12,636 nucleotides of DNA from Chromatiales bacterium (GTDB lineage Bacteria; Pseudomonadota; Gammaproteobacteria; UBA6429; Thiohalophilaceae). The notes under the pieces were generated by a model. It had not been told where the DNA came from. It searched no databases and saw nothing but the letters and a program-made list of their open reading frames with translations. Where the stretch lies: assembly GCA_027057985.1 (NCBI GenBank), contig JALUTJ010000256.1:1-12636 (forward strand). Direction: 5' to 3'. Each line of letters opens with the position of its first letter. Positions within the stretch are counted from its first letter, which is position 1. Positions 1-5,675 of this stretch are shown piece by piece. Made by a program: the position numbers and the translations under genes.

Positions 1-3
1 GAT

Positions 4-546
4 ATGGATAATAAGATGAAACGCTTTTTAAAAAATTATTTATTTAAAAAAATTATAGCGACTTTTTTCACCATGCTGTTGCTGCAGCCGATAGTTATGG
101 CAGAAATATCTGGATTGCAGGATTTCAAAGGGCAGCCACAAAAGCTGGAAAATTTTACCGGTAAGGGCAAATGGCTGGTGGTGATGATATGGGCTTCAGA
201 TTGTCATATCTGTAATCGCGAAGTTTACCAGTATGTTGATTTCAATATGGTACATTCTGATGATGATGCCACGGTGCTAGGTATCTCTATCGACGGTGAG
301 GCAAAGAAAAAAGATGCTGAAAGTTTTATTCGTCGCCATTCAGTAGATTTTCCAAATCTAATTGGTGAGCCTGAATATATTGCTACGATTTTTCAAGATT
401 TAACCGGGCAGTATTTTCGTGGCACGCCAAGCATACTGATTTTTTCACCCCGTGGTGAACTAAAAGCTGCCGATGCCGGAGCTGTTCCGACAGAACTGAT
501 TGAAAAATTTATCGAGCAGCAATCGGCAAAATCTGTAAAGAAATAA
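4..546 (+). CDS. Exported TlpA/ResA-like thioredoxin-fold protein
   Basis: 180 aa. Residues 1-33 form a basic, then hydrophobic segment ending in a plausible signal peptidase I site (VMA before E34), so the mature protein is probably periplasmic. The thioredoxin fold is shown by the active-site motif CHIC (C67, C70) after the strand WLVVMIWAS, and by the cis-proline GTPS (P142). Proteins of this family reduce or isomerise disulfides, for example in cytochrome c maturation or oxidative-stress repair; the substrate here cannot be told. The gene begins 3 nt inside the window, so its promoter and upstream neighbour are not visible. A second ATG at 16 (MKRFLKN) would give a more typical signal peptide and could be the real start. 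A second exported thioredoxin-like protein lies at 3283-3768, but the two differ in their CxxC dipeptide (HI versus VY). Confidence 0.85.
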   Translation: MDNKMKRFLKNYLFKKIIATFFTMLLLQPIVMAEISGLQDFKGQPQKLENFTGKGKWLVVMIWASDCHICNREVYQYVDFNMVHSDDDATVLGISIDGEAKKKDAESFIRRHSVDFPNLIGEPEYIATIFQDLTGQYFRGTPSILIFSPRGELKAADAGAVPTELIEKFIEQQSAKSVKK

Positions 547-629
547 CGATTAAGTATCTGCTAAAGAGATTGTTTTACTTTGTCTTGCTACGGGCTAGAA
601 TATCAGCCTGATGAGTGTTGGAGAAATTT

Positions 630-1007
630 ATGTCAGAAAAACTGGTTGTCCTGGTCAATGGTGAAGCGATGTTTGAATATGATCGCTCGGTTTCACTGCC
701 TGAACATCAACGGCAATATCTGGACAAAATGGATCAGCAAATGGATAGCGGTATCCTGCTGGGTAATGAAAAAATAGAAAATCCTGATCAGCAGCAACGG
801 GCACAGTTTGTTGCCTTTACTCTCTTAAAGGCGATTGAAGCGGATGATGAAGCTAGTATCGCTGCCATGAATGCCTATCTTGCCACCCGCATGCCAGATC
901 TGAAGCAGGTTAAGGCAGATATCGACCAGGTCAGCAAAAAAGTGATGTTTGATCTGATCTTTGATCAGGAACACAAAAACCAGGTAAAGGTATCTTTTAA
1001 TGCCTGA
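630..1007 (+). CDS. Unrecognised 125-aa cytosolic protein
   Basis: Hypothetical protein that I do not recognise. The chosen ATG at 630 (MSEKLVVLVNG) is preceded by GGAG at 620-623 with good spacing. A GTG at 615 would put the Shine-Dalgarno inside the coding region. The protein is acidic with no signal peptide or membrane segment. It opens with a beta-like stretch (KLVVLVNGEAMFEY) and continues in amphipathic helices rich in Gln, Asp and Glu. There are no cysteines or obvious catalytic motifs. It lies 83 nt after the exported thioredoxin gene and ends only 2 nt from the stop of the convergent HDOD gene. The good ribosome binding site and uninterrupted frame argue that it is real. Function is unknown. 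Confidence 0.7.
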   Translation: MSEKLVVLVNGEAMFEYDRSVSLPEHQRQYLDKMDQQMDSGILLGNEKIENPDQQQRAQFVAFTLLKAIEADDEASIAAMNAYLATRMPDLKQVKADIDQVSKKVMFDLIFDQEHKNQVKVSFNA

Positions 1008-1009
1008 GG

Positions 1010-1867
1010 TTAATTAATGCCCAGCATAGCTCTGGCTTTTTCGATATCCAGATTCACTTCATCGAGCTTATCAATCTCTTCGCGGCTTGTGATGCCTATT
1101 TTCTGAAAAGCCGGGTAATTCGACCAGTCGGGCAGGGTGCAGGGATGGTCGCTGCCGCGATACGTATTGAGTCCGGCAATAATGACGATATCGGTCAGGT
1201 CAATGTCGGCAGAACCCTGTCGAAATTGATCCACATAGTTTACCGCTGCATCGATAATGTCCCGTGGGAAAGCCCAGGACTTCAATATCATTTCTCCTAC
1301 CCGGGTATGCACCTTTGCCATAATTTCAATCAGCCGCCCTGGCTCATTTTCCATTTCTGGAAAAGTCTCTATGCATTTTGTCATCGGCAGGTAGCCAATA
1401 TTGTGTACCAGCCCGGCAAGCAGGGCATCATCCGGGTTGAGGCGGGTATATTTTGTCGCAATGGCATAAGCATGGGCAGAAACCTCGGTACAGTGTTTCT
1501 GTAATTCCATAAAGAAGGGTTTCAGTTTACCGCTGGGCTGGTTAAACATCTGGGTAATGGCGTGGCTGGTGACCAGGGTCTTGATCAACTGAATCCCCAT
1601 ACGTGATACGGCCTGCTGCAGGTTGGTGATTTCACTGTTACCCCGGTATAGCGCGTTATTGGCCACCTTTAAAATCCGTGCGGTCAGGGACGGATCACGA
1701 GTAATGACTTTCGCAATCTGTCCGGTGCTGGAATCGGGATCATCAATGGTTTTCTTGATCTGCAGAAAAATATCAGGCATGGAGGGAAGAACCAGCTGAT
1801 TATTCTTAATTTTTGCTTCAAGTGTCTGCAGAATCTTTTCTTCTAAATCCGTGTTGACAGCATCCAT
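1010..1867 (-). CDS. HDOD-domain signalling protein
   Basis: 285 aa from the ATG at 1867 (MDAVNTDLEEK), which has GGAG only 4 nt upstream. A GTG at 1891 would add eight residues but has no visible ribosome binding site. The HDOD signature is clear: LPSMPDIFLQI, then ITRDPSLTARILKVANNALY, the TNLQQAVSRMG helix, and the HD-like segment LLAGLVHNIGYLP. HDOD proteins are regulatory relatives of HD phosphohydrolases and usually act in signal transduction, cell-cycle or stress control through protein contacts. The segment normally written LHDIG reads VHNIG, so the aspartate of the HD pair is asparagine (about residue 156). A phosphodiesterase activity is therefore unlikely. There is no fused output domain; the C-terminal roughly 60 residues are a short helical tail. 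Divergent from the FHA gene, another signalling protein. Confidence 0.85.
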   Translation of the reverse strand: MDAVNTDLEEKILQTLEAKIKNNQLVLPSMPDIFLQIKKTIDDPDSSTGQIAKVITRDPSLTARILKVANNALYRGNSEITNLQQAVSRMGIQLIKTLVTSHAITQMFNQPSGKLKPFFMELQKHCTEVSAHAYAIATKYTRLNPDDALLAGLVHNIGYLPMTKCIETFPEMENEPGRLIEIMAKVHTRVGEMILKSWAFPRDIIDAAVNYVDQFRQGSADIDLTDIVIIAGLNTYRGSDHPCTLPDWSNYPAFQKIGITSREEIDKLDEVNLDIEKARAMLGIN

Positions 1868-1950
1868 AAGGCTCCATACCTGAAATTTCACCGGAAATAA
1901 TCGATTCGATACAATAACTATAGCGATATAAGGTGATTTATACCATAAAA

Positions 1951-1979
1951 TTGACTATTTTAAGGTATGCTTGCAATAT
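1951..1979 (+). promoter_or_regulatory. Candidate sigma-70 promoter of the FHA gene
   Basis: TTGACT (five of six matches to the -35 consensus) at 1951-1956, a 17-nt spacer, then CAATAT at 1974-1979 as a weak -10 (three of six). It lies 43 nt before the FHA start, in the AT-rich gap between the divergent HDOD and FHA genes. The -35 is good, the -10 poor. Confidence 0.4.
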
Positions 1980-2022
1980 TTTATGGTGAAGAAACAGGCA
2001 GTTAAGGTAGAGAAGTAGCAAG

Positions 2023-2442
2023 ATGGCATATATTATTCAGCTTACCGAGAAGGGTACCAACCTGAAATTACCGCTGGAGAAACAACAGACCCGGATTGGC
2101 CGCGACCCTGGTAATGATATCAGCCTGGATGATGAGCTGGTAAGCAAGGAACATGCACTGATTGAAATCGTGGTCAATGAAGATAACGTTGAGTTCTATC
2201 TTCAGGATCTGGGCAGCACCAACCACACTTTTGTCAATGATGCCCCGGTGGATTTACATCGGCTGCAGGACGGAGATTTTATTCGCATTGGTATGAATGA
2301 TTTTCGTTTTGTCTCGCAGGCACCGGATTCGCTCGATGAAACAGCACAGCTTTATAAGTCCTGGATCCCGGGTGTGTTCTATACTGGTAAGAAGAAAAAG
2401 AAAAAAGTCAGCAGTAAAAAGAAAGCCGCGAAAAAAAAATAA
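2023..2442 (+). CDS. FHA-domain protein with lysine-rich tail
   Basis: 139 aa. Residues 1-98 are a forkhead-associated domain, a module that binds phosphothreonine peptides. The expected residues are present: G26-R27 in TRIGRD, S41 and H44 in SKEHALIEI, and the LGSTNHTFVND segment (T66-N67, N72), followed by LQDGDFIRIG. The usual NG turn reads ND. After a linker with SWIPGVFYTG come 17 residues made almost only of Lys, with Ser, Val and Ala (123-139). Such a tail could bind nucleic acid, acidic lipid or ribosomes, but this is inference. No kinase or phosphatase gene is nearby to supply a partner. The ribosome binding site is probably the purine run AGAGAAG about 7 nt upstream. The stop runs into the repeat mosaic that follows. 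Confidence 0.88.
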   Translation: MAYIIQLTEKGTNLKLPLEKQQTRIGRDPGNDISLDDELVSKEHALIEIVVNEDNVEFYLQDLGSTNHTFVNDAPVDLHRLQDGDFIRIGMNDFRFVSQAPDSLDETAQLYKSWIPGVFYTGKKKKKKVSSKKKAAKKK

Positions 2443-2446
2443 TCCA

Positions 2447-2758
2447 TCTTTGCGGTAAAATTGTAGTCGTGTAGGTCGCTTCAAGGAGCAAGGCGACGGA
2501 ACCGACAATTTTTTCACCGCAAAGTCGCAAAGGTTTATTTTTTGCACGTAACAGGATATTTTGCGAGAAAAATATCCGTGGATTTTATTGTCAGACTAAA
2601 GTCTGATCTACACACAAGTACTACTAAATGACTCTGTGTTCTCTGTGGTTTTGTTTTTGTTGGCTCCGCTACGCTTGAGCCAACCTACAACTGTGACCAC
2701 GAACCGTCCTGTATCTGCCAAAAAAAAATTTTGCGCTCTTAGCGTCTTTGCGGTAAAA
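2447..2758. repeat. Intergenic repeat mosaic, copy A
   Basis: This fills the 341-nt gap between the convergent FHA and thioredoxin genes; I see no ORF in it. It is bounded by a 14-nt direct repeat TCTTTGCGGTAAAA at 2447-2460 and 2745-2758. Inside, in order: module b (2469-2508, starts GTGTAGGTCG, ends GGAACCGACAA), module c (2509-2533, CACCGCAAAG), module d (2548-2564, GTAACAGGATATTTTGC), hairpin e (2588-2611, TCAGACT-AA-AGTCTGA), module f (2632-2651, CTCTGTG and CTCTGTGG), hairpin g (2659-2684, GTTGGCTC and GAGCCAAC) and an inverted copy of c (2731-2760). Modules b-c-d-e-f recur in the same order at 9982-10279. It is a composite of small palindromic repeats, not a protein-coding mobile element. 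Confidence 0.85.
2448..2524 (+). terminator. Long imperfect hairpin, possible terminator after FHA gene
   Basis: CTTTGCGGT (2448-2456) pairs with ACCGCAAAG (2516-2524), and AAAATTGT (2457-2464) pairs with ACAATTTT (2505-2512), leaving a 3-nt bulge. An inner stem GTCGC/GCGAC (2475-2479, 2493-2497) extends the fold. The inner stem is followed by a run of T (2509-2514), as in a Rho-independent terminator for the gene ending at 2442. The stem is also part of the repeat, so terminator function is inference. Confidence 0.45.
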
Positions 2759-2783
2759 AAACGCTGTCGATTCCGTAGAGGCA

Positions 2784-3122
2784 TTACCGGCTGTGTTGCT
2801 CGATAAACTGTTCGATAAACGAAGCCGGCTGGGCGCCGCTGAAACGTCCCTTTTCCTCGCCGTCCTGAATCAGTAAAACGGTTGGAAAGCCTCGCACCTG
2901 GTACTGTCCGGCCAGTTTCATGTTCTCGCCTTCATCCACCTCGACCTTGGCCAGCGCCAGGGGCTCGTCATAGTTTTCGACTACCTGTTTCAATATCGGT
3001 GCAATCACGATGCAGGGAGAACACCACTCTGCCCACAGGTCTACCAGTACCGGCTGGCTGTGCGAGAGAGCGATAACATCTTCGTCAAAGGTTTCGAGAC
3101 TGGTATCAAATATCTTGTTCAT
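2784..3122 (-). CDS. Small cytosolic thioredoxin with CSPC active site
   Basis: 112 aa, the length of a single-domain thioredoxin, with no signal peptide. It shows the fold in order: PVLVDLWAEWC, active site C34-S-P-C37, VEVDEGENMKLAGQYQV, cis-proline in GFPT (P80), VLLIQDGEE, and a C-terminal helix. Classical TrxA has CGPC; serine at the first position between the cysteines should change redox potential. It also resembles the thioredoxin domain of YbbN/CnoX, but lacks the TPR half. It would exchange disulfides with cytoplasmic proteins; the reductase and target are not seen. Its start is supported by an extended -10 promoter 32 nt upstream. I see no Shine-Dalgarno, so translation may rely on the AT-rich leader. 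Divergent from the exported TlpA-like gene at 3283. Confidence 0.85.
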   Translation of the reverse strand: MNKIFDTSLETFDEDVIALSHSQPVLVDLWAEWCSPCIVIAPILKQVVENYDEPLALAKVEVDEGENMKLAGQYQVRGFPTVLLIQDGEEKGRFSGAQPASFIEQFIEQHSR

Positions 3123-3153
3123 GTTCTGGAGGTCACTTTTTTCAGGGAGTTGA

Positions 3154-3162
3154 ATTATACCA
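3154..3162 (-). promoter_or_regulatory. Extended -10 promoter of the CSPC thioredoxin gene
   Basis: On the minus strand the sequence reads TGGTATAAT, a perfect -10 with the TGn extension, and no good -35 at 17 nt. Transcription would start near 3147, giving a leader of about 25 nt before the ATG at 3122. Confidence 0.6.
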
Positions 3163-3170
3163 CGCTCACA

Positions 3171-3233
3171 TCCTGCTGGCGCAGGATTGCTGCAAAATAC
3201 ACTGTGGCTTTAATTTCACTCTGTAATCCTGCG
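3171..3233. promoter_or_regulatory. Nested inverted repeats between divergent thioredoxin genes
   Basis: TCCTGC (3171-3176) and GCAGGA (3181-3186) form a 6-bp hairpin with a TGGC loop. CGCAGGATT (3180-3188) is also a perfect inverted partner of AATCCTGCG (3225-3233), 36 nt away. The same arm can thus pair with either side. The site lies between the two divergent redox genes and could be an operator pair or an alternative RNA fold; no protein can be assigned. Confidence 0.4.
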
Positions 3234-3282
3234 AATTTATGGTAAAACATTAGCGGTTACGACAATGACAGGGCATTTGAAA

Positions 3283-3768
3283 ATGAAATTCAGCTTAAAC
3301 CGGATTCTACTGATTATTTTTTTCGTTTTTAATGTGACCAGCCTGTCGGCAAAGCAGGGCTACCATGTTGGTGATACCGCGCCCGGTTTTACCCTTACGA
3401 GTCTGGATAATAAAAGCTATTCACTCAAGCAGTTGCGTCAGCAAGGCCACGTATTGCTGGTGTTCTGGGCGGCAGATTGTGTTTACTGTTATGCCCATAT
3501 CAAGCTGTTTAAAAAAGCACAGCAGCAGTATGGCAAGAAGCTGATCATTGCTGCTATCAATATTGGTGGTGAGTATCGTCCCGAGATAGAAGAATATGTG
3601 AAGGACAATGATATTCACTACCTGGTACTGGTAGACAGGTTAAAGAATCTCGATGTGGGAGAAATGTATCATGTTATCGGCACTCCCACGATTGTTCTGG
3701 TTTCACCGCAGGGCAAGGTGCTTTATTATGGACACCGAATGCCGAAGCTGGAAAAGTGGCTCAGGTAA
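3283..3768 (+). CDS. Exported TlpA-like thioredoxin-fold protein
   Basis: 161 aa from the ATG at 3283 (MKFSLNRILLIIFFVFN), which gives a standard signal peptide with likely cleavage after SLSA (A23) and an AGGG about 9 nt upstream. An in-frame ATG at 3265 would add MTGHLK. The mature part opens with the AhpC/TSA-Redoxin pattern GDTAPGFTLTSLDNKSYSL, then LLVFWAADC, active site C66-V-Y-C69, INIGGEYRPEIEEYV, cis-proline GTPT (P135) and LVSPQGKVLYYG. This is the ResA/TlpA architecture of periplasmic thiol-disulfide reductants that receive electrons from DsbD/CcdA-type membrane proteins, none of which is present here. The VOC gene starts 12 nt downstream and is probably on the same transcript. Substrate unknown. 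Confidence 0.87.
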   Translation: MKFSLNRILLIIFFVFNVTSLSAKQGYHVGDTAPGFTLTSLDNKSYSLKQLRQQGHVLLVFWAADCVYCYAHIKLFKKAQQQYGKKLIIAAINIGGEYRPEIEEYVKDNDIHYLVLVDRLKNLDVGEMYHVIGTPTIVLVSPQGKVLYYGHRMPKLEKWLR

Positions 3769-3780
3769 GCGGAAAATAAC

Positions 3781-4161
3781 ATGGATATATCCCATCTCGA
3801 TCACCTTGTACTGACAGTCAGCGATATTGAAAATACGGTTCAATTTTACCAGCAGGTTCTGGGGATGAAGAAAACCGTTTTTTCTGATAAGCGTGTTGCG
3901 CTGAGCTTTGGTATGCAGAAAATTAACCTGCACCAGGCTGGCAGAGAATTTGAACCAAAGGCAGCCACACCCGGCCCCGGTTCGGCCGATCTCTGTTTTA
4001 TCACCACGACATCACTGGCAAAAGCCATGGCGCATGTGCAGCAATGTGGTATTGAAATTATCGAGGGGCCGGTGGAGCGTACCGGTGCAAGAAACAGGTT
4101 AAGGTCTTTTTATATTCGCGATCCCGACGGTAACCTGATTGAAATAGCCAATGAGATTTAA
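3781..4161 (+). CDS. VOC (glyoxalase/bleomycin-resistance) superfamily protein, GLOD5-like
   Basis: 126 aa, one VOC module built of two beta-alpha-beta-beta-beta units. Visible marks are LDHLVLTVSDIENTVQFY at the start, LGMKKTVFS, the stretch FGMQKINLHQAG followed by EFEPKAATPGPGS, and the closing FYIRDPDGNLIEIAN. Probable metal ligands are H8, H51 and E121. The HQAGxEFEPKAAxPxPGS segment strongly recalls the GLOD5 subgroup also found in animals. Its reaction has not, to my knowledge, been established, so glyoxalase I activity should not be assumed. There is no export signal. The gene is 12 nt behind the exported thioredoxin-like gene and ends 8 nt from the stop of convergent cheV. Confidence 0.88.
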   Translation: MDISHLDHLVLTVSDIENTVQFYQQVLGMKKTVFSDKRVALSFGMQKINLHQAGREFEPKAATPGPGSADLCFITTTSLAKAMAHVQQCGIEIIEGPVERTGARNRLRSFYIRDPDGNLIEIANEI

Positions 4162-4169
4162 ACCGGGCT

Positions 4170-5138
4170 TTACTCATCAGGCAGCATTTGCGTGCTGGGG
4201 GTAATGTAGTTAAGCACGGCTTTTGACAGTTCAACCGGGTCAAACTTGGGCAGGTAATGATCTGCACCCACCTGCTTGCCGAGTGCCATATTGGTGTCGG
4301 CAGAAAGTGAGGAATGCATCAGCACCGGGATGCCGGCAAAGCGACTATCAGATTTGACCTTCTTGGTCAGGACATAGCCGTCCATACCCGGCATTTCCAC
4401 GTCGGTCAGGATCAGCTTGAGGTAATCTTTTGTCGGGATACCCATGGATTCGGCTCGGGCTGCCAGTTCCTGCAGTTTTTCCCAGGCATCATCGCCGTTC
4501 TTGGCACTGATATACTTGATGCCCATCTTTTGCAGGGTCTTCTCGATTTGCCTACGTGCCACCACCGAGTCATCGGCAAACAGCATAAATGCTTCGAAAT
4601 CGGTTTCTTCGATACTTTCGAATTCACTCTCATCCTGATCCAGGCCAGCGGTTTCACTCAGTACCTTTTCTACGTCCAGGATCATGGCAATCCGCTCATC
4701 ATCGAGTTCGGTCACAGCCGTGACCAGTCCTCCCATCTGGTTTGCCATCATGGGTGGGGGAACTCGAATATCATTCCACTCCATGCGGATAATCTGTTCC
4801 ACCGACTTCACCAGCATGCCCTGGGTACTCTTGTTGAATTCGGTAATAATCAGCTTGTCGGCAGGCTCATCCACTTCCATGCCACAGAAGCTGGCAAGGT
4901 CGATAACCGGTAACATGGTGCCTCGCAGGCTTACCATGCCGATTACTCCCGGTGGCATATCGGGGGCATGGGTGATTTCCGGTACCTGGATCACCTCGCG
5001 GATCTTGAAGACATTGAGACCAAAGACTTCCTCACGACCGGTGCGTTTGTCCTCACCCAGGCTAAAGAGCAGGATTTCCAGGCGGTTGGCACCGGCCAGT
5101 TGGGTACGTTCATCGACGGATTGGATAAAATTGCTCAT
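4170..5138 (-). CDS. cheV: Chemotaxis coupling protein CheV
   Basis: 322 aa with the CheV layout: an N-terminal CheW-like coupling domain (about 18-165; VFGLNVFKIREVI, VIGMVSLRGTMLPVIDL) and a C-terminal response-regulator receiver (about 184-315). The receiver has its acidic pair D189-D190, phospho-acceptor D246 in LILTDVEMPGMDG, S276/S277 in LMHSS and K298 in LPKFDP, so it should be phosphorylated by CheA. CheV links receptors to CheA and is thought to tune or buffer the signal through phosphorylation. The start is MSNFIQSVDE at 5138, with a weak AAGTGA ribosome site. It lies alone, away from any che operon, under its own sigma-28-like promoter (5174-5200), which implies a motile cell. It ends 8 nt from the convergent VOC gene. 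Confidence 0.95.
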   Translation of the reverse strand: MSNFIQSVDERTQLAGANRLEILLFSLGEDKRTGREEVFGLNVFKIREVIQVPEITHAPDMPPGVIGMVSLRGTMLPVIDLASFCGMEVDEPADKLIITEFNKSTQGMLVKSVEQIIRMEWNDIRVPPPMMANQMGGLVTAVTELDDERIAMILDVEKVLSETAGLDQDESEFESIEETDFEAFMLFADDSVVARRQIEKTLQKMGIKYISAKNGDDAWEKLQELAARAESMGIPTKDYLKLILTDVEMPGMDGYVLTKKVKSDSRFAGIPVLMHSSLSADTNMALGKQVGADHYLPKFDPVELSKAVLNYITPSTQMLPDE

Positions 5139-5173
5139 AATTCACTTCAATTTGTTGGCTTTTGTACAGATAA

Positions 5174-5200
5174 ATAGCGACAAATGCAGGAAAAACTTTA
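5174..5200 (-). promoter_or_regulatory. Sigma-28 (FliA) promoter of cheV
   Basis: On the minus strand: TAAAGTTT (5200-5193), identical to the enterobacterial FliA -35, an 11-nt spacer, then GTCGCTAT (5181-5174), matching five of eight bases of the -10 GCCGATAA. The spacing is the FliA one. It lies 35 nt before the cheV ATG, as expected for a gene of the late flagellar/chemotaxis regulon. Confidence 0.75.
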
Positions 5201-5219
5201 GTAAAATTATCCGTTGAGA

Positions 5220-5256
5220 GCAAAATGACCTGAATTTTGCAGGGGTTTACTAAACC
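5220..5256. promoter_or_regulatory. Two palindromes in the FKBP leader
   Basis: GCAAAAT (5220-5226) and ATTTTGC (5234-5240) are perfect inverted repeats spaced by 7 nt. GGTTTA-C-TAAACC (5244-5256) is a perfect 13-nt palindrome 3 nt later. Both lie 26 to 62 nt upstream of the FKBP start and could be operators or leader hairpins. No known regulator consensus was recognised. Confidence 0.35.
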
Positions 5257-5281
5257 GCTACCGCCGTAGCAGGAGAAAAAT

Positions 5282-5635
5282 ATGTCGAATACGTTTGAAA
5301 AAATTGATCATGTTGAGGGCGAGGGCAAAGAAGCCACCCCGGGTTCGCCTATCGTGGTGCATTACACCGGCTGGCTTTATGATGCCAGTGCAGAAGACAA
5401 CAAGGGCGAAAAATTTGATAGCTCACTGGACAGGAACGATCCGTTTCTTTTCAACCTGGGCGCGGGACAGGTTATCCAGGGCTGGGACCAGGGCTTCGAG
5501 GGCATGAAAGAAGGGGGCAAACGTACCCTGATTATTCCACCCGAGATGGGTTACGGTGCGGCCGGTGCCGGTGGCGTGATTCCACCCAATGCCACACTGG
5601 TGTTTGATGTCGAACTGATTGAAGTTCAGGGATAA
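5282..5635 (+). CDS. FKBP-type peptidyl-prolyl cis-trans isomerase, cytosolic
   Basis: 117 aa, a single FKBP domain with no signal peptide and no dimerisation domain, closer to FKBP12 in layout than to FkpA or SlyD. Active-site marks include [10 protein letters not shown] (Y28), GEKFDSS (F45-D46), [12 protein letters not shown] (V64-W68), [15 protein letters not shown] and [17 protein letters not shown]. Relative to the minimal domain it carries a short insertion, ASAEDNKG, between the first strands. The enzyme speeds prolyl isomerisation in folding proteins. The start follows a strong AGGAG at 5271-5275. It is a single-gene transcript: cheV runs divergently upstream, and a strong terminator overlaps the stop codon. 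Confidence 0.95.
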   Translation: MSNTFEKIDHVEGEGKEATPGSPIVVHYTGWLYDASAEDNKGEKFDSSLDRNDPFLFNLGAGQVIQGWDQGFEGMKEGGKRTLIIPPEMGYGAAGAGGVIPPNATLVFDVELIEVQG

Positions 5636-5664
5636 AAAAAGGGCTGTATTAACAGCCCTTTTTT
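5634..5664. terminator. Bidirectional Rho-independent terminator
   Basis: A7, then GGGCTGT (5641-5647), loop ATTA, ACAGCCC (5652-5658), then T6. The A run before the stem and the T run after it let it serve both the FKBP gene from the left and the RRM gene, which ends at 5676, from the right. Confidence 0.92.
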
Positions 5665-5675
5665 ATTTTCTATCA

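Noticed and set aside
580..777. 65-aa plus-strand frame overlapping the 125-aa protein gene
   Set aside because: It shares its span with a frame that has a proper GGAG site and better composition; the translation is Trp- and Cys-rich and unlike a real protein.
2254..2547. 97-aa minus-strand frame, and a 66-aa one at 9953-10153, with similar peptide stretches
   Set aside because: The shared peptides come from repeat modules b and c read in the same frame. The first also overlaps the FHA gene. They are non-coding repeats, not a gene family.
2447..2758. CRISPR array or tandem repeat in the gap
   Set aside because: The repeated motifs are unequal, differently spaced and palindromic, with no regular repeat-spacer pattern.
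4314..4913. 199-aa open frame on the plus strand inside cheV
   Set aside because: It lies wholly antisense to a confident gene, has a His- and Gln-rich composition from reverse-complemented CheV codons, and no ribosome site or known domain.
4684..5217. 177-aa open frame on the plus strand opposite the cheV 5' half
   Set aside because: Antisense shadow rich in Ser, Ile and Arg, and it runs through the cheV promoter region. No family resemblance.
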